NCBI GenBank assembly: GCA_902517745.1
Contig: CABYDS010000010.1
Location: forward strand, 1-38,863
Direction of reading: 5' to 3'
Length of the DNA: 38,863 nucleotides
Source of the DNA: an uncultured Pelagibacteraceae bacterium
Lineage (GTDB): Bacteria > Pseudomonadota > Alphaproteobacteria > Pelagibacterales > Pelagibacteraceae
Part shown: positions 25,803 to 34,329 of the stretch, in pieces
How the letters are laid out: the number at the start of each line of letters is the position of its first letter
How positions within the stretch are numbered: position 1 is the first letter of the stretch
Notes under the pieces: model-generated
What the model saw: the letters and a program-made list of their open reading frames with translations, nothing else
Database searches by the model: none
What the model was told of the DNA's origin: nothing
Position numbers and translations under genes: made by a program

Positions 25803-26009
25803 TTAAATCCTATTTTTGAGTTTGTTAAGTTTTTTAACTCTTTTAATGTTTTCTTGTAAAATTCTTTTTTTTTTTTCTGATGGTTTTTCATAATTGTTTT
25901 TCAACTTAATTATTTTAAAAAAACCATCCCTTTGAAGTTTTCTTTTTAAAACTCTAAGAGCCTGTTCAACATTATTATCTTTAACTTCTATTTTAATAAC
26001 AACCTCCAA
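25803..26009 (-). CDS. rpsU: 30S ribosomal protein S21
   Basis: A 68-residue basic protein, bS21. KDNNVEQALRVLKRKLQRDG near 10-29 and NYEKPSEKKKR near 39-49 are diagnostic. The TTG at 26009 is the first canonical start but has no Shine-Dalgarno ahead of it. A strong GGAGG at 26003-26007 lies instead inside codons 1-3, 5 nt upstream of an ATT codon at 25997. Starting there would give MKIEVKDNN, closer to typical S21 N-termini. The true start is therefore open. A TAGACA box at 26043-26048 upstream could be part of a promoter, but no good -10 accompanies it. The gene runs into the initiator tRNA after 4 nt. Confidence 0.93.
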   Translation of the reverse strand: MEVVIKIEVKDNNVEQALRVLKRKLQRDGFFKIIKLKNNYEKPSEKKKRILQENIKRVKKLNKLKNRI

Positions 26010-26054
26010 AAAACGCGATTAGTTAGCATTTTATATTTAATTTGTCTATAATTT

Positions 26055-26636
26055 TTAAACTTCAGCTTTATTTACTGAATTTAATCTTTCTTTATGTTTT
26101 TTTTCTCTTAAAATCTTTTTTTCTGCCTTTTCCAAAGATTTTAACAAATCTTTTTGTGTAAATAGACCCATAGCAACAGGATCTTTTGCATTTAAGTTAT
26201 TGTAATTCCAGTAACTTTTATTTCTAATAGAGCTCACTGATGATTTTGTTATTCCTACTAATTTAGCAATTTGAGAGTCTTTTAAAATTGAGTGATTTTT
26301 AATTAACCATAATGCTGAATCAGGTTTATCTTGTCTTTTTGACAATGGAACATATTTTTTTATTTTTTTTTCCGTATTTTTAATTTCAATGTCTTCGTTT
26401 GTAATATTTAATGCTCTTTGTTCATCGCCTGATGATAACTCTATCTCCTCTCTTGTTAATTGACCAGAATTTATAGGGTTATAACCTACAATTCCTTTTG
26501 CAACTTCTCCATCTGCAATACCTTGCACTTCAACTTCATGTAATTTACAAAATTCAGCAATCTGCTTAAAAGTTAATGATGTGTTTTCTACAAGCCAAAC
26601 TGCCGTAGCCATTGGCATTAAAGGTGCTTTGGACAT
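26055..26636 (-). CDS. trcR: TrcR family cell-cycle transcriptional regulator (DUF1013)
   Basis: A 193-residue protein of the alphaproteobacterial DUF1013/TrcR family. The N-terminal block PMATAVWLVENTSLTFKQIA near 8-27, EVQGIADGEVAKGI near 36-49 and GQLTREEIE near 58-66 are nearly invariant. A second helix-turn-helix-like unit follows around 107-140 (SALWLIKNHS, then KLVGITKSSVSSIRNKSYW). The C-terminus is a charged helix. It is thought to be a DNA-binding cell-cycle regulator; targets are not visible here. Its ATG overlaps the rpmE stop (TAATG), and rpsU follows 45 nt downstream. Confidence 0.92.
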   Translation of the reverse strand: MSKAPLMPMATAVWLVENTSLTFKQIAEFCKLHEVEVQGIADGEVAKGIVGYNPINSGQLTREEIELSSGDEQRALNITNEDIEIKNTEKKIKKYVPLSKRQDKPDSALWLIKNHSILKDSQIAKLVGITKSSVSSIRNKSYWNYNNLNAKDPVAMGLFTQKDLLKSLEKAEKKILREKKHKERLNSVNKAEV

Positions 26637-26866
26637 TAATTTTTGTTCTCAGATCTAAAATTTTGAAATTTTTTATTAAACTTACTTATTCTTCCTTTGT
26701 CTAAAATTTTCTGTTTGCCACCAGTCCAAGCTGAGTGTGATTTTGGATCGATTTCTAATTTTAAAATATCGTTTTCCTCTCCCCAAGTAGATTGCGTCTC
26801 AAATTGTGTACCGTCTGTCATCTCTACTTTAATTTTATGATATTTTGGATGGATATTTTTTTTCAT
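26636..26866 (-). CDS. rpmE: 50S ribosomal protein L31
   Basis: A 76-residue protein when started at the ATG at 26866, giving [19 protein letters not shown], the standard bL31 N-terminus. An upstream in-frame start would add eight non-conserved residues. [19 protein letters not shown] near 40-58 and [11 protein letters not shown] near 60-70 complete the family pattern. The zinc-binding cysteines of the C+ type are absent, as is usual for alphaproteobacteria. It lies 35 nt downstream of suhB and overlaps trcR by one base. Confidence 0.95.
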   Translation of the reverse strand: MKKNIHPKYHKIKVEMTDGTQFETQSTWGEENDILKLEIDPKSHSAWTGGKQKILDKGRISKFNKKFQNFRSENKN

Positions 26867-26901
26867 GGGCAGCCTTATAACAAAAATCACTTTAAAAACA
26901 A

Positions 26902-27648
26902 TTAAAACTTATCAATTTTTTTTAGCATTTTTTCATATATATCTGGGTTTCCAGCTCTAATATCAATTCTATCTATTTTGTAATTGTGAATATTATTTAC
27001 TTTGCCTCCAGCTTCTTCAATTATTATTTTACCAGCTGCAACATCCCATAAATTTATTTTATCATGGAAATAACCATCTAGTCTGCCACATCCCACATAA
27101 GCTAGATCTAATGCAGCACAACCAGTATTTCGTAAATTTAACTTTGGATAAATTGATTTTATACCTTCAGAATTAGAGGCAAACAAACAATCATTAAGAT
27201 TTGATTTTTTTGATACTCTTACTCTAAAATTATTAACAAAAGCCCCATTATTTTTTTCGGCATAAAAAACCTCATTTTTAATCGGATCATATATTAATCC
27301 AATTTTAATCTCACCATCTACTTGTAATGCAACAGAGATTGCAAAATGTGGAATTCCATGTAAAAAATTAGTTGTTCCATCTATAGGATCAATAATCCAA
27401 AAAACATTTTTATTTTTATTTAATATTTTACCTGTTTCTTCGGTGATAAAAGAATAATTTTTTTTTGATTTTGATAACTCTTCTATAAGAATTCTTTCAA
27501 CTCTCATATCAGTTTTGGTGACAAAATCTTTTGGACCTTTTCTTGATACTTGTAAATTTTCTATTTCACCAAAATCTCTAATAATTACTTTTGCTGCTTT
27601 CTCGCATGCTTTAATCATTATGTTTAAGTTTGGTGATATAGAATTCAT
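26902..27648 (-). CDS. suhB: Inositol-1-monophosphatase family protein
   Basis: A 248-residue Mg-dependent phosphatase. The metal-binding motifs are intact: ITEETG near 68-73, [11 protein letters not shown] with Asp87 and Asp90, and [16 protein letters not shown] near the C-terminus. The family hydrolyses inositol-1-phosphate and related phosphates; in proteobacteria SuhB also takes part in rRNA antitermination and folding. It begins 1 nt after the efp stop, within the glycolytic transcription unit. Confidence 0.94.
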   Translation of the reverse strand: MNSISPNLNIMIKACEKAAKVIIRDFGEIENLQVSRKGPKDFVTKTDMRVERILIEELSKSKKNYSFITEETGKILNKNKNVFWIIDPIDGTTNFLHGIPHFAISVALQVDGEIKIGLIYDPIKNEVFYAEKNNGAFVNNFRVRVSKKSNLNDCLFASNSEGIKSIYPKLNLRNTGCAALDLAYVGCGRLDGYFHDKINLWDVAAGKIIIEEAGGKVNNIHNYKIDRIDIRAGNPDIYEKMLKKIDKF

Positions 27649-27649
27649 T

Positions 27650-28210
27650 TTAAATTTTTTTTACATATTCCATCGTTCTTGTATCGATTACAATTGTGTC
27701 ATCATTTTCTATAAAAGGAGGAACTTGAACTTGAAGACCATTACTTAGAGTTGCCGGTTTATATGAAGACGAAACGGTTTGTCCTTTTATCGCAGCATCT
27801 GTATTCTTAATTTTACAATTTATTTGATTTGGAAGTTTAACATTTAAAGGTTTATCGTTGTGAAAGTTAATTAAAACTTCCAAATTTTCGCTTAATAATT
27901 TGCCTTGATCACCAATAGTATTTTTAACAATGTCTATTTGATCAAATGTTTCTGGATTAATAAAGTAATAGCTATTCTCATCACTATATAAATAATTAAA
28001 CTTTATTTCATCAAGAGAAGCTTTTTCTACTGTTTCACTAGATCTGAATCTTTCGTTAAGCTTTGTATTTTTGTTAAGGCTTTTCATTTCAACTTGCGCA
28101 AAAGCTCCACCTTTTCCAGGCTTAACATGATTAGTTTTTAAGACTTCCCACAAATCTTGTTTATAATCTAAAATCATTCCGACCCTTATTTCTGTTGCAT
28201 TAATTTTCAT
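27650..28210 (-). CDS. efp: Elongation factor P
   Basis: A 186-residue three-domain protein of normal length. INATEIRVGMIL opens domain I; HVKPGKGGAF near 28-37 is the tip loop, with Lys33 at the site that is modified in many bacteria. SSSYKPATLSNGLQVQVPPFIENDD near the C-terminus is the classic domain III signature. EF-P binds ribosomes stalled at polyproline and promotes peptide bond formation. It overlaps thiE by 4 nt (ATGA), and suhB begins 1 nt after it. No efp-modifying enzyme (EpmA/EpmB, EarP, YmfI) is seen in the window. Confidence 0.97.
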   Translation of the reverse strand: MKINATEIRVGMILDYKQDLWEVLKTNHVKPGKGGAFAQVEMKSLNKNTKLNERFRSSETVEKASLDEIKFNYLYSDENSYYFINPETFDQIDIVKNTIGDQGKLLSENLEVLINFHNDKPLNVKLPNQINCKIKNTDAAIKGQTVSSSYKPATLSNGLQVQVPPFIENDDTIVIDTRTMEYVKKI

Positions 28211-28824
28211 TTTAATTTTTTAATTGCTTGGTGTGGTTTTAATTTTTTATTTTTCCAAATGTAGCCTGAGATAGCTAAAAAATCTGCATTATTCAACAAC
28301 AGTTTTTTATAATTATTTTCATTAATTCCGCCAATTACAACAATAGGTATATTAATAAGTTTCTTAATTTTTAATAATGTTTTTATACTTGCTTTATGTT
28401 TAATTTTTTTCGTTTTTGATTTAAAAAAAGATCCAATAGCAATATAGTTTGCACCATTCAATTCTGCTTTGATTGCATATCTAACTGAATTATGACAAGT
28501 AATACCTATAGTTTTATTATTTAATATTTTTCTTGCTTTAAAAATATCCATATCTTTTTGACCTAAATGACATCCATCAGCTTGAACTTTTATAGCAAGG
28601 TATGGATCATCATTAATTAAAAATTTGACACTATATTTTCTACAAATTTTCAGTATTTTCTTAGCATTTAAGATTTTTTTATTTAAAGATTCTTTTTTTT
28701 GTCTCAACTGAAAAAATTTAACTTTCCTAGTTTGAAAAATTTTTTCGAGAGTTTTAAAAAATGATTTATCGTTAATTTTATTAGGAGATATTAAATAAAT
28801 GAAATTTTTTTTGTTAATTTTCAA
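28207..28824 (-). CDS. thiE: Thiamine-phosphate synthase
   Basis: A (beta/alpha)8 enzyme that couples HMP-pyrophosphate with thiazole phosphate to give thiamine phosphate. With a TTG start at 28824 the protein has 205 residues beginning MKINKKNFIYLISP, matching the family N-terminus and overlapping the aldolase gene by only 11 nt. An ATG at 28899 would add 25 residues that lie wholly inside the aldolase gene and have no family match. Motifs are FFQLRQKK, INDDPYLA, GCHLGQKD, ITCHN, YIAIGSFFKS and IVVIGGIN. It ends with an ATGA overlap into efp. A thiamine gene sitting in a glycolytic operon is notable because transketolase, the first gene of the operon, needs thiamine diphosphate. Confidence 0.88.
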   Translation of the reverse strand: MKINKKNFIYLISPNKINDKSFFKTLEKIFQTRKVKFFQLRQKKESLNKKILNAKKILKICRKYSVKFLINDDPYLAIKVQADGCHLGQKDMDIFKARKILNNKTIGITCHNSVRYAIKAELNGANYIAIGSFFKSKTKKIKHKASIKTLLKIKKLINIPIVVIGGINENNYKKLLLNNADFLAISGYIWKNKKLKPHQAIKKLK

Positions 28825-29821
28825 GATTTTCTGACCACTTTCCTTGTGCTGCCAAAGTACACATCTTAGCTCTATGATCGAATATTTTCTGAGTTCCACT
28901 TATATTATTCACATCTTTAGACCAAAATTTTAAAGCACTTTGTTGAAGCGCTCGTCCAAATGAATAGGTCATAATAAAATTTGTGTTATTTTTTTGATTT
29001 ATTTTGTTAAGGTTTGCTGTAGCTTCAATTTCTGTCTGACCACCTGAAAGAAATGCTATTCCGGGCACTTCACTTGGCACACTATTTTCTAAACAATCTA
29101 ATGTAAGCTTAGCTATTTCATCATTTGAAATCTTCTCTTTTGAACTTGCTCCAGGAAGTACCATGTTTGGTTTTAAAATTATCCCACTTAAGTCAACTTT
29201 ATTTAAATATAATTCTTCAAAGCATTTCTTAATTACTTCTGATGTTTTGTTGTAGCAAGTTTTTGCCGAATGATTTCCATCCATTAAAACTTCCGGTTCT
29301 ATAATAGGCACCATATGGGTTTCTTGAACCAATGCTGCATATCTTGCTAGTGCATGTGCATTTGATGATATAGATAATTTACTAGGGTAATTATCCGATA
29401 TTATATAAACGCCTCTCCATTTTGTAAATCTAGCACCTAAATTATAATAGTTTTCTAACCTCTCTCTCAAACCATCTAAACCTTCTGTAATTTTTTCCTC
29501 TATTGAACCAGCTAAATCTTTAGCCCCAGTATCAACTTTAATCCCAGTAACCCCCCCGTTATATTCAATTAATTCTGGTATTGTTTTACCATTTGATGCT
29601 TTTTGTTTAATAGTTTCATCATATAATATTACTCCTCCTATACATTCTTTCATTGAATTAGAAGAAAAAAGTATTTCTCTAAAAAATAAACGATTTTTTT
29701 CGGTAGACTCAACATTAACAGAAGCAAGTCTTTTCGTCATTGTTGCCGTACTCTCATCCGCTGCAAGAATACCTTTTCCATTTGATAATATTTTAAGAGC
29801 TATTGAGTTTAATTTTGACAT
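28814..29821 (-). CDS. fda: Class I fructose-bisphosphate aldolase
   Basis: A 335-residue aldolase of the eukaryote-like class I type. GKGILAADESTATMTKRL near 15-32, KWRGVYIISD near 133-142, IIEPEVLMDG near 177-186 and ILKPNMVLPG near 215-224 (Schiff-base Lys) are all clear, as is FLSGGQTEIEA near 253-263. It splits fructose-1,6-bisphosphate in glycolysis or condenses triose phosphates in gluconeogenesis. It starts directly after the pgk stop and overlaps thiE by 11 nt at its 3' end. Confidence 0.96.
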   Translation of the reverse strand: MSKLNSIALKILSNGKGILAADESTATMTKRLASVNVESTEKNRLFFREILFSSNSMKECIGGVILYDETIKQKASNGKTIPELIEYNGGVTGIKVDTGAKDLAGSIEEKITEGLDGLRERLENYYNLGARFTKWRGVYIISDNYPSKLSISSNAHALARYAALVQETHMVPIIEPEVLMDGNHSAKTCYNKTSEVIKKCFEELYLNKVDLSGIILKPNMVLPGASSKEKISNDEIAKLTLDCLENSVPSEVPGIAFLSGGQTEIEATANLNKINQKNNTNFIMTYSFGRALQQSALKFWSKDVNNISGTQKIFDHRAKMCTLAAQGKWSENLEN

Positions 29822-30994
29822 TTAATTTAATGCTTTTATACCAGGAAGAACTTTGCCTTCAAGATATTCCAAAAAAGCTCCACCAGCAGTTGAAACAAAG
29901 TTGAATTTTTTTTGAATATTTAGGTTGTTTATAACTGCAACTGTATCACCTCCACCAACTACTGAAAATATCTTTTCTCCTTTATTTGCGATATGTTTTG
30001 CAACTTGAAAACTACCAGTAGAAAAATTAGAATTTTCAAAATAACCCAATGGTCCATTCCATAATAAAGAAGACGATTTATCTATAATACTCAATATTTC
30101 TTTTAAACTTTTTGGACCAATGTCAAGTATCATGTCATCATCTTCAATATCATAAAATTCTTTTATTGTTGACTTATCATTTAGATTTTTCCCAACTTTC
30201 GTGTCTATTGGTGTATAGATTTTACAATTATTTTTTTCAGCATATAAAAAAATTTCATTTATCAGATTATCTAAATCCTTTTCGTATATTGATTTGCCAA
30301 TTTTTAAACCATTATATTTAAAGACATTATTTGCCATTGCTCCTACAATAATAATATTATCAAACTTAGGAATTAAATTTTTAATTACTTTTATTTTAGA
30401 AGATATCTTTGAGCCACCTATAATGCATGTGACTGGTTTTTTTATGTTCAAAGTAATTTTATTTAGCGCTTCAACTTCAGTGTTGATTTGTATTCCACAA
30501 TAGGATGGAATATATTTAGTAATTTTTGTAACTGATGCATGTTCTCTATGTGAACATGAGAATGCATCATTCACATATATTTCACCTAAACTAGCTAATT
30601 TTTGTGAAAATTTATCATCATTACTCTCTTCCTCTGGGTAAAATCTAATATTTTCGAGTAATACAATTTCTAATTCTGAATTTTTAAAAATATCCTCTTT
30701 TTTTAAATTGTAAATGTTATCTTTCAAAAGAAGAATTTTTTTATTTATTTTTTTCTTTAAGTAAAAAGTAATTGGTTCTAGGGATAGATCTTTGTTTACT
30801 TTCCCTTTTGGTCTTCCTATGTGGGAAATAATTATGATTTTAGCTTTTTTAGATAAAAGAAATTTTATAGTTGGTATAATTTTATCTATCCTGTTTGTAT
30901 CAACAATTTTTCCATTTAGAATCGGGACGTTCAAATCCAATCTTAAAAGGACTTTTTTATTTTCAAAATGCTTTAGGTTTTCAATAGGCTTCAT
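29822..30994 (-). CDS. pgk: Phosphoglycerate kinase
   Basis: A 390-residue kinase. LLRLDLNVP near 16-24 and IISHIGRPKGK near 55-65 form the 3-phosphoglycerate site, with LLENIRFYPEEE and DAFSCSHREHAS following. SVVGGGDTVAVI near the C-terminus is the nucleotide loop, and STAGGAFLEYLEGKVLPGI closes the fold. Length is normal. It moves phosphate between 1,3-bisphosphoglycerate and ADP. It overlaps gap by one base (TAATG) and abuts the aldolase gene. Confidence 0.97.
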   Translation of the reverse strand: MKPIENLKHFENKKVLLRLDLNVPILNGKIVDTNRIDKIIPTIKFLLSKKAKIIIISHIGRPKGKVNKDLSLEPITFYLKKKINKKILLLKDNIYNLKKEDIFKNSELEIVLLENIRFYPEEESNDDKFSQKLASLGEIYVNDAFSCSHREHASVTKITKYIPSYCGIQINTEVEALNKITLNIKKPVTCIIGGSKISSKIKVIKNLIPKFDNIIIVGAMANNVFKYNGLKIGKSIYEKDLDNLINEIFLYAEKNNCKIYTPIDTKVGKNLNDKSTIKEFYDIEDDDMILDIGPKSLKEILSIIDKSSSLLWNGPLGYFENSNFSTGSFQVAKHIANKGEKIFSVVGGGDTVAVINNLNIQKKFNFVSTAGGAFLEYLEGKVLPGIKALN

Positions 30995-32001
30995 TATTTG
31001 ATTTTGCTAATATACTTAGCAATATCACACATTCTATTGGAAAAACCCCACTCGTTGTCGTACCAAGCAGATATTTTTCCCATATTATTTCCCATCACAT
31101 TGGTTAGAGATGCATCTATGATTGCAGACGACATATTATGATTAAAGTCGATTGAAACTAGTTTTTCTTTACTCACAATTAAAATATTTTTTGGGTACCT
31201 TTTAGATGCTTTCAAAAGGGCATCGTTAATTTTATTAATTGAAATTCTTTTTTTTACATTAAATATAAATTCAACTAAAGAAACATTTGCTATTGGTACT
31301 CTCATTGCAACCCCTTGTAGTTTATCTCTTAATGAAGGTATTATTTCTCCAATCGCTTTCGATGCACCAGTAGACGTTGGTACTATTGACTGACTTGCTG
31401 ATCTTGCTCGCCTTGGATCTTTGTGCGAATTATCTAATATTCTCTGATCACTAGTAAAAGCATGTATGGTAGTCATGAAGCCGTTTAAAATTACAAAGTT
31501 TGAATTAAGAACATCTGCGACTGGAGCTAAACAATTAGTAGTGCATGATGCTGCAGAAATAATTTTATCATTCTTATTTATTCTTTTGTGATTAACACCA
31601 AAAACAATTGTTTTATCGGCCATTTTACATGGAGCTGATACTATCACTTTTTTTACACCATTTTCTAAATGGGGCAGCAATTGTTCTCTTGAATTAAATT
31701 TACCAGTGCATTCAAAAACATAGTCAACATTGTATTTATTCCATTTAATATCATTTACATTAGTGTGCTGAGTATATGATATGTTTTTTTCATTTATCTT
31801 TATAAAATTTTGACCAGATTTTATTCGAGCATCAAATTTGCCATGAATTGAGTCATATTTTAGCAAATTTGAACAAATTTCAGAACTTGATCTATTATTA
31901 ATATGATTAATAGTTATATTTTTTTTATGATTTTCATATATTGACCTGGCTATCATTCTGCCAATTCTTCCCATGCCATTAATACCAATTTTAATCGTCA
32001 T
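30994..32001 (-). CDS. gap: Glyceraldehyde-3-phosphate dehydrogenase, probable NADP-preferring type
   Basis: A 335-residue GAPDH with GINGMGRIGR at 6-15, catalytic Cys153 in ASCTTNCLAP and His180 in TTIHAF, STGASKA, and NEWGFSNR near the C-terminus. The coenzyme site departs from the NAD type. The Asp that binds the adenosine ribose (Asp32 in Bacillus) is Asn36 and is followed by Arg37. The Leu187-Pro188 pair of NAD enzymes is Asn191-Ser192, close to the 'ASH' of chloroplast and cyanobacterial Gap2. That combination predicts NADP(H) use or dual specificity. It overlaps tkt by 4 nt and pgk by 1 nt. Enzyme identity is certain; coenzyme preference is inferred. Confidence 0.96.
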   Translation of the reverse strand: MTIKIGINGMGRIGRMIARSIYENHKKNITINHINNRSSSEICSNLLKYDSIHGKFDARIKSGQNFIKINEKNISYTQHTNVNDIKWNKYNVDYVFECTGKFNSREQLLPHLENGVKKVIVSAPCKMADKTIVFGVNHKRINKNDKIISAASCTTNCLAPVADVLNSNFVILNGFMTTIHAFTSDQRILDNSHKDPRRARSASQSIVPTSTGASKAIGEIIPSLRDKLQGVAMRVPIANVSLVEFIFNVKKRISINKINDALLKASKRYPKNILIVSKEKLVSIDFNHNMSSAIIDASLTNVMGNNMGKISAWYDNEWGFSNRMCDIAKYISKIK

Positions 32002-33953
32002 TTTTTAATATAAGAAATTATCCTCTTACTAATTTTTTCACTACTCAAACCAAAATAATCGTAAATTTTTTTAAAAGGTGCGCTCTTACCAAAATCTTCT
32101 ATAGAAAAACATAAGCCCTGTTCAATATATTTTTGCCAAGACATTTTTGAACCTGCTTCGATTGCAAATATATTCCTGCTTTCTCTTAAAATCTTGTTTT
32201 TATAGCTCTTACTTTGATTTTCAAATAATTCTTGGCAAGGCATAGATATTACCTTTGAATAGATTTTTTGTTTGGCCAATTTATGACTAGTCTCAATAGC
32301 AAGATTAACCTCAGAACCTGAGGCAAGAAGCGTAACTTTTATTTTTTTACTAGTTCTTAAAACTTCGTAAGCACCCAAAGAGCACATATTATTTTTACTA
32401 AAACTAGTTCTAATTGGGTTCAAATTTTGTCTAGTCAAAGCTAGTATGCTAGGTGTTTTTTTACTTTTTAAGGCTATATCCCAACATTCTATAGTCTCAG
32501 TTTGGTCTGCAGGTCTCAAGATGTGTAAATTAGGTACAGATCTTAAGGATGCAAGTTGTTCTATTGGTTGATGGGTTGGTCCATCTTCCCCAAGGCCAAT
32601 TGAGTCATGAGTCATAACATAAATTACTCTTTGTTTCATTATCGCAGATAACCTTATTGCAGGCTTGCAATAGTCAGAAAATATTAAAAAAGTACCACCG
32701 TAAGGTATAAAGTTGCTATGGAGCGCCAATCCATTCATTATACCACTCATGCCATGCTCTCTCACACCATAGTGAATATAATTACCATCAAAGTTTTTTG
32801 CGTTAATAATTTTATGAAATTTAGTTTTTGTATTATTTGATCCAGCTAAATCCGCCGAACCACCAATTAGAGTATTTCTCTCTTTAAGTATCGCTGACAA
32901 AAATTCTTCGGATGACTTTCTTGTTGCTAAAGTTTTTAGATTTTTCACAACGGCTCTTTTTTGTTTTATAACTGAATTTGAAATATTATTTTTTATGAAA
33001 TTTTTAAATTTATCCTTGTGTTTATTGAAACTTTTATTCCATTTCTTTTCTTCTTTTAAACCTTTTTTACCTATTTCTCTCCACTTGTTTAGAATCTTTT
33101 GTGGTATTTTAAATGGTTTATGTCTCCAATCTAAATTTTTTCTTACTAATTCAATTTCATTTACTCCAAGTGGACTTCCATGTGAAGACGCCTTTCCACT
33201 TTTATTTGGAGATCCAAATCCTATTTTTGTTTTACAGGATATAACTGTTGGTTTTTTTGAACTTTGAGCTTTTTTTAATGCATTATAAATTTGCCTATTA
33301 TTGTGGCCGTCAATCAAAATATAGTTCCATCCATAACTTTTAAATCTATTTTTAAAGTCATCTGAGACTGCTAAACTAGTAGGTCCATCAATAGAAATAG
33401 AATTATTATCAAAAAGCATTATTAAATTTTTAAGCTTTAAATGACCAGCAAGACTCATTGCTTCGTGGCTTATTCCCTCCATTAAACACCCATCACCTGC
33501 TAATACGTAAGTTTTGTGATTAATTAAATTTTTACCTAATTTTTTTTTTAAAATTTCTTCTGCAATTGCAAATCCTACAGAATTAGCAATTCCTTGACCA
33601 AGAGGACCAGTAGTCGTTTCAATACCTGAATTAGGGTGATACTCAGGGTGTCCAGCGCAAATTGAATTTAATTGTCTAAATTTTTTTATGTCATTAATTT
33701 GAATGCTCTTATATCCAGTCAAATATAAAAGAGAATAAAGTAACATTGAACCATGCCCTGCTGATAAAACGAATCTATCTCTATTAAGCCAGTTAGGATT
33801 TGCAGGGTTAAATTTTAAGAAATACTTAAATAATATTGTTGCAACATCTGCCATACCCATTGGCATTCCTGGATGACCAGAATTGGCTTTTTGTACTGCA
33901 TCCATTGATAAAAAACGAATAGCGTTCGATAAATTTTTTTCTTTGTTTTTCAA
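31998..33953 (-). CDS. tkt: Transketolase
   Basis: A 651-residue thiamine-diphosphate enzyme. AIRFLSMDAVQKANSGHPGMPMG near the N-terminus, GHGSMLLYSLLYLTGY, TTGPLGQGI, AGDGCLMEGISHEA near 151-164 with NN downstream (TPP and metal site), THDSIGLGEDGPTHQPIEQL and ILRPADQTET are all typical. It swaps two-carbon units in the non-oxidative pentose-phosphate pathway. The start is TTG at 33953, preceded by AGGA at a good distance, and keeps the family N-terminus; the next in-frame ATG would remove 16 conserved residues. It leads the minus-strand operon. The 52 nt up to the divergent DUF4164 start must hold promoters for both. Confidence 0.97.
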   Translation of the reverse strand: MKNKEKNLSNAIRFLSMDAVQKANSGHPGMPMGMADVATILFKYFLKFNPANPNWLNRDRFVLSAGHGSMLLYSLLYLTGYKSIQINDIKKFRQLNSICAGHPEYHPNSGIETTTGPLGQGIANSVGFAIAEEILKKKLGKNLINHKTYVLAGDGCLMEGISHEAMSLAGHLKLKNLIMLFDNNSISIDGPTSLAVSDDFKNRFKSYGWNYILIDGHNNRQIYNALKKAQSSKKPTVISCKTKIGFGSPNKSGKASSHGSPLGVNEIELVRKNLDWRHKPFKIPQKILNKWREIGKKGLKEEKKWNKSFNKHKDKFKNFIKNNISNSVIKQKRAVVKNLKTLATRKSSEEFLSAILKERNTLIGGSADLAGSNNTKTKFHKIINAKNFDGNYIHYGVREHGMSGIMNGLALHSNFIPYGGTFLIFSDYCKPAIRLSAIMKQRVIYVMTHDSIGLGEDGPTHQPIEQLASLRSVPNLHILRPADQTETIECWDIALKSKKTPSILALTRQNLNPIRTSFSKNNMCSLGAYEVLRTSKKIKVTLLASGSEVNLAIETSHKLAKQKIYSKVISMPCQELFENQSKSYKNKILRESRNIFAIEAGSKMSWQKYIEQGLCFSIEDFGKSAPFKKIYDYFGLSSEKISKRIISYIKK

Positions 33954-34005
33954 AAAGTATCCTATCTAGACTTAGGTGAATCAATTTATTAATATAGATA
34001 TATAT

Positions 34006-34329
34006 ATGAAAAACATTGATGAAAAAGAAAAAAAATTGATTGATACTTTGCAAAAATTGAAAGATATAAACATTCGAGATAATAAAGAAATAGATAAAGT
34101 CAACATTTTAAAAAATCAAAAAAATCAATTAGAAATTGAAAAAGATCAGATAATTAAATCTCTTCAAGGCTTGGAGGAAGAAAATTTAAAACTTAAAAGT
34201 CAATTAAATGAATTAAAAAAAGACTATGAAATTTCAAAAAGAAAAGAAAATAAATTTACTGAAAAAATTGATGAATTAAATCAAGAAACAGATAGTTTGT
34301 TAGAAGAAATAGATAAATGGCAAATGTAA
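34006..34329 (+). CDS. DUF4164-like small coiled-coil protein
   Basis: A 107-residue protein when started at the ATG at 34006; a GTG at 33976 would add ten residues of no evident merit. It is almost entirely one long charged coiled coil (for example LKNQKNQLEIEKDQIIKSL and LEEENLKLKSQLNELKK), with no signal peptide or membrane helix. Alphaproteobacteria often have a DUF4164 coiled-coil gene directly before zapA, and here it overlaps zapA by 13 nt. A role with ZapA at the division ring is an inference from this neighbourhood. Confidence 0.75.
   Translation: MKNIDEKEKKLIDTLQKLKDINIRDNKEIDKVNILKNQKNQLEIEKDQIIKSLQGLEEENLKLKSQLNELKKDYEISKRKENKFTEKIDELNQETDSLLEEIDKWQM

Noticed and set aside
20020..26043. 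A rpsU promoter from TAGACA at 26043-26048
   Set aside because: With a 17-nt spacer the -10 would read TAACTA, a poor match, so I mention it only as a possibility.
26867..26890. Eight-residue N-terminal extension of L31
   Set aside because: L31 proteins start at MKK.IHP; the ATG at 26866 gives exactly this.
28825..28899. ATG start of thiE inside the aldolase gene
   Set aside because: It would overlap the aldolase gene by 86 nt and add residues with no family match; TTG at 28824 gives the standard length.
33954..34005. TPP riboswitch upstream of tkt
   Set aside because: The gap is only 52 nt and lacks the conserved CTGAGA-type core of the TPP aptamer.
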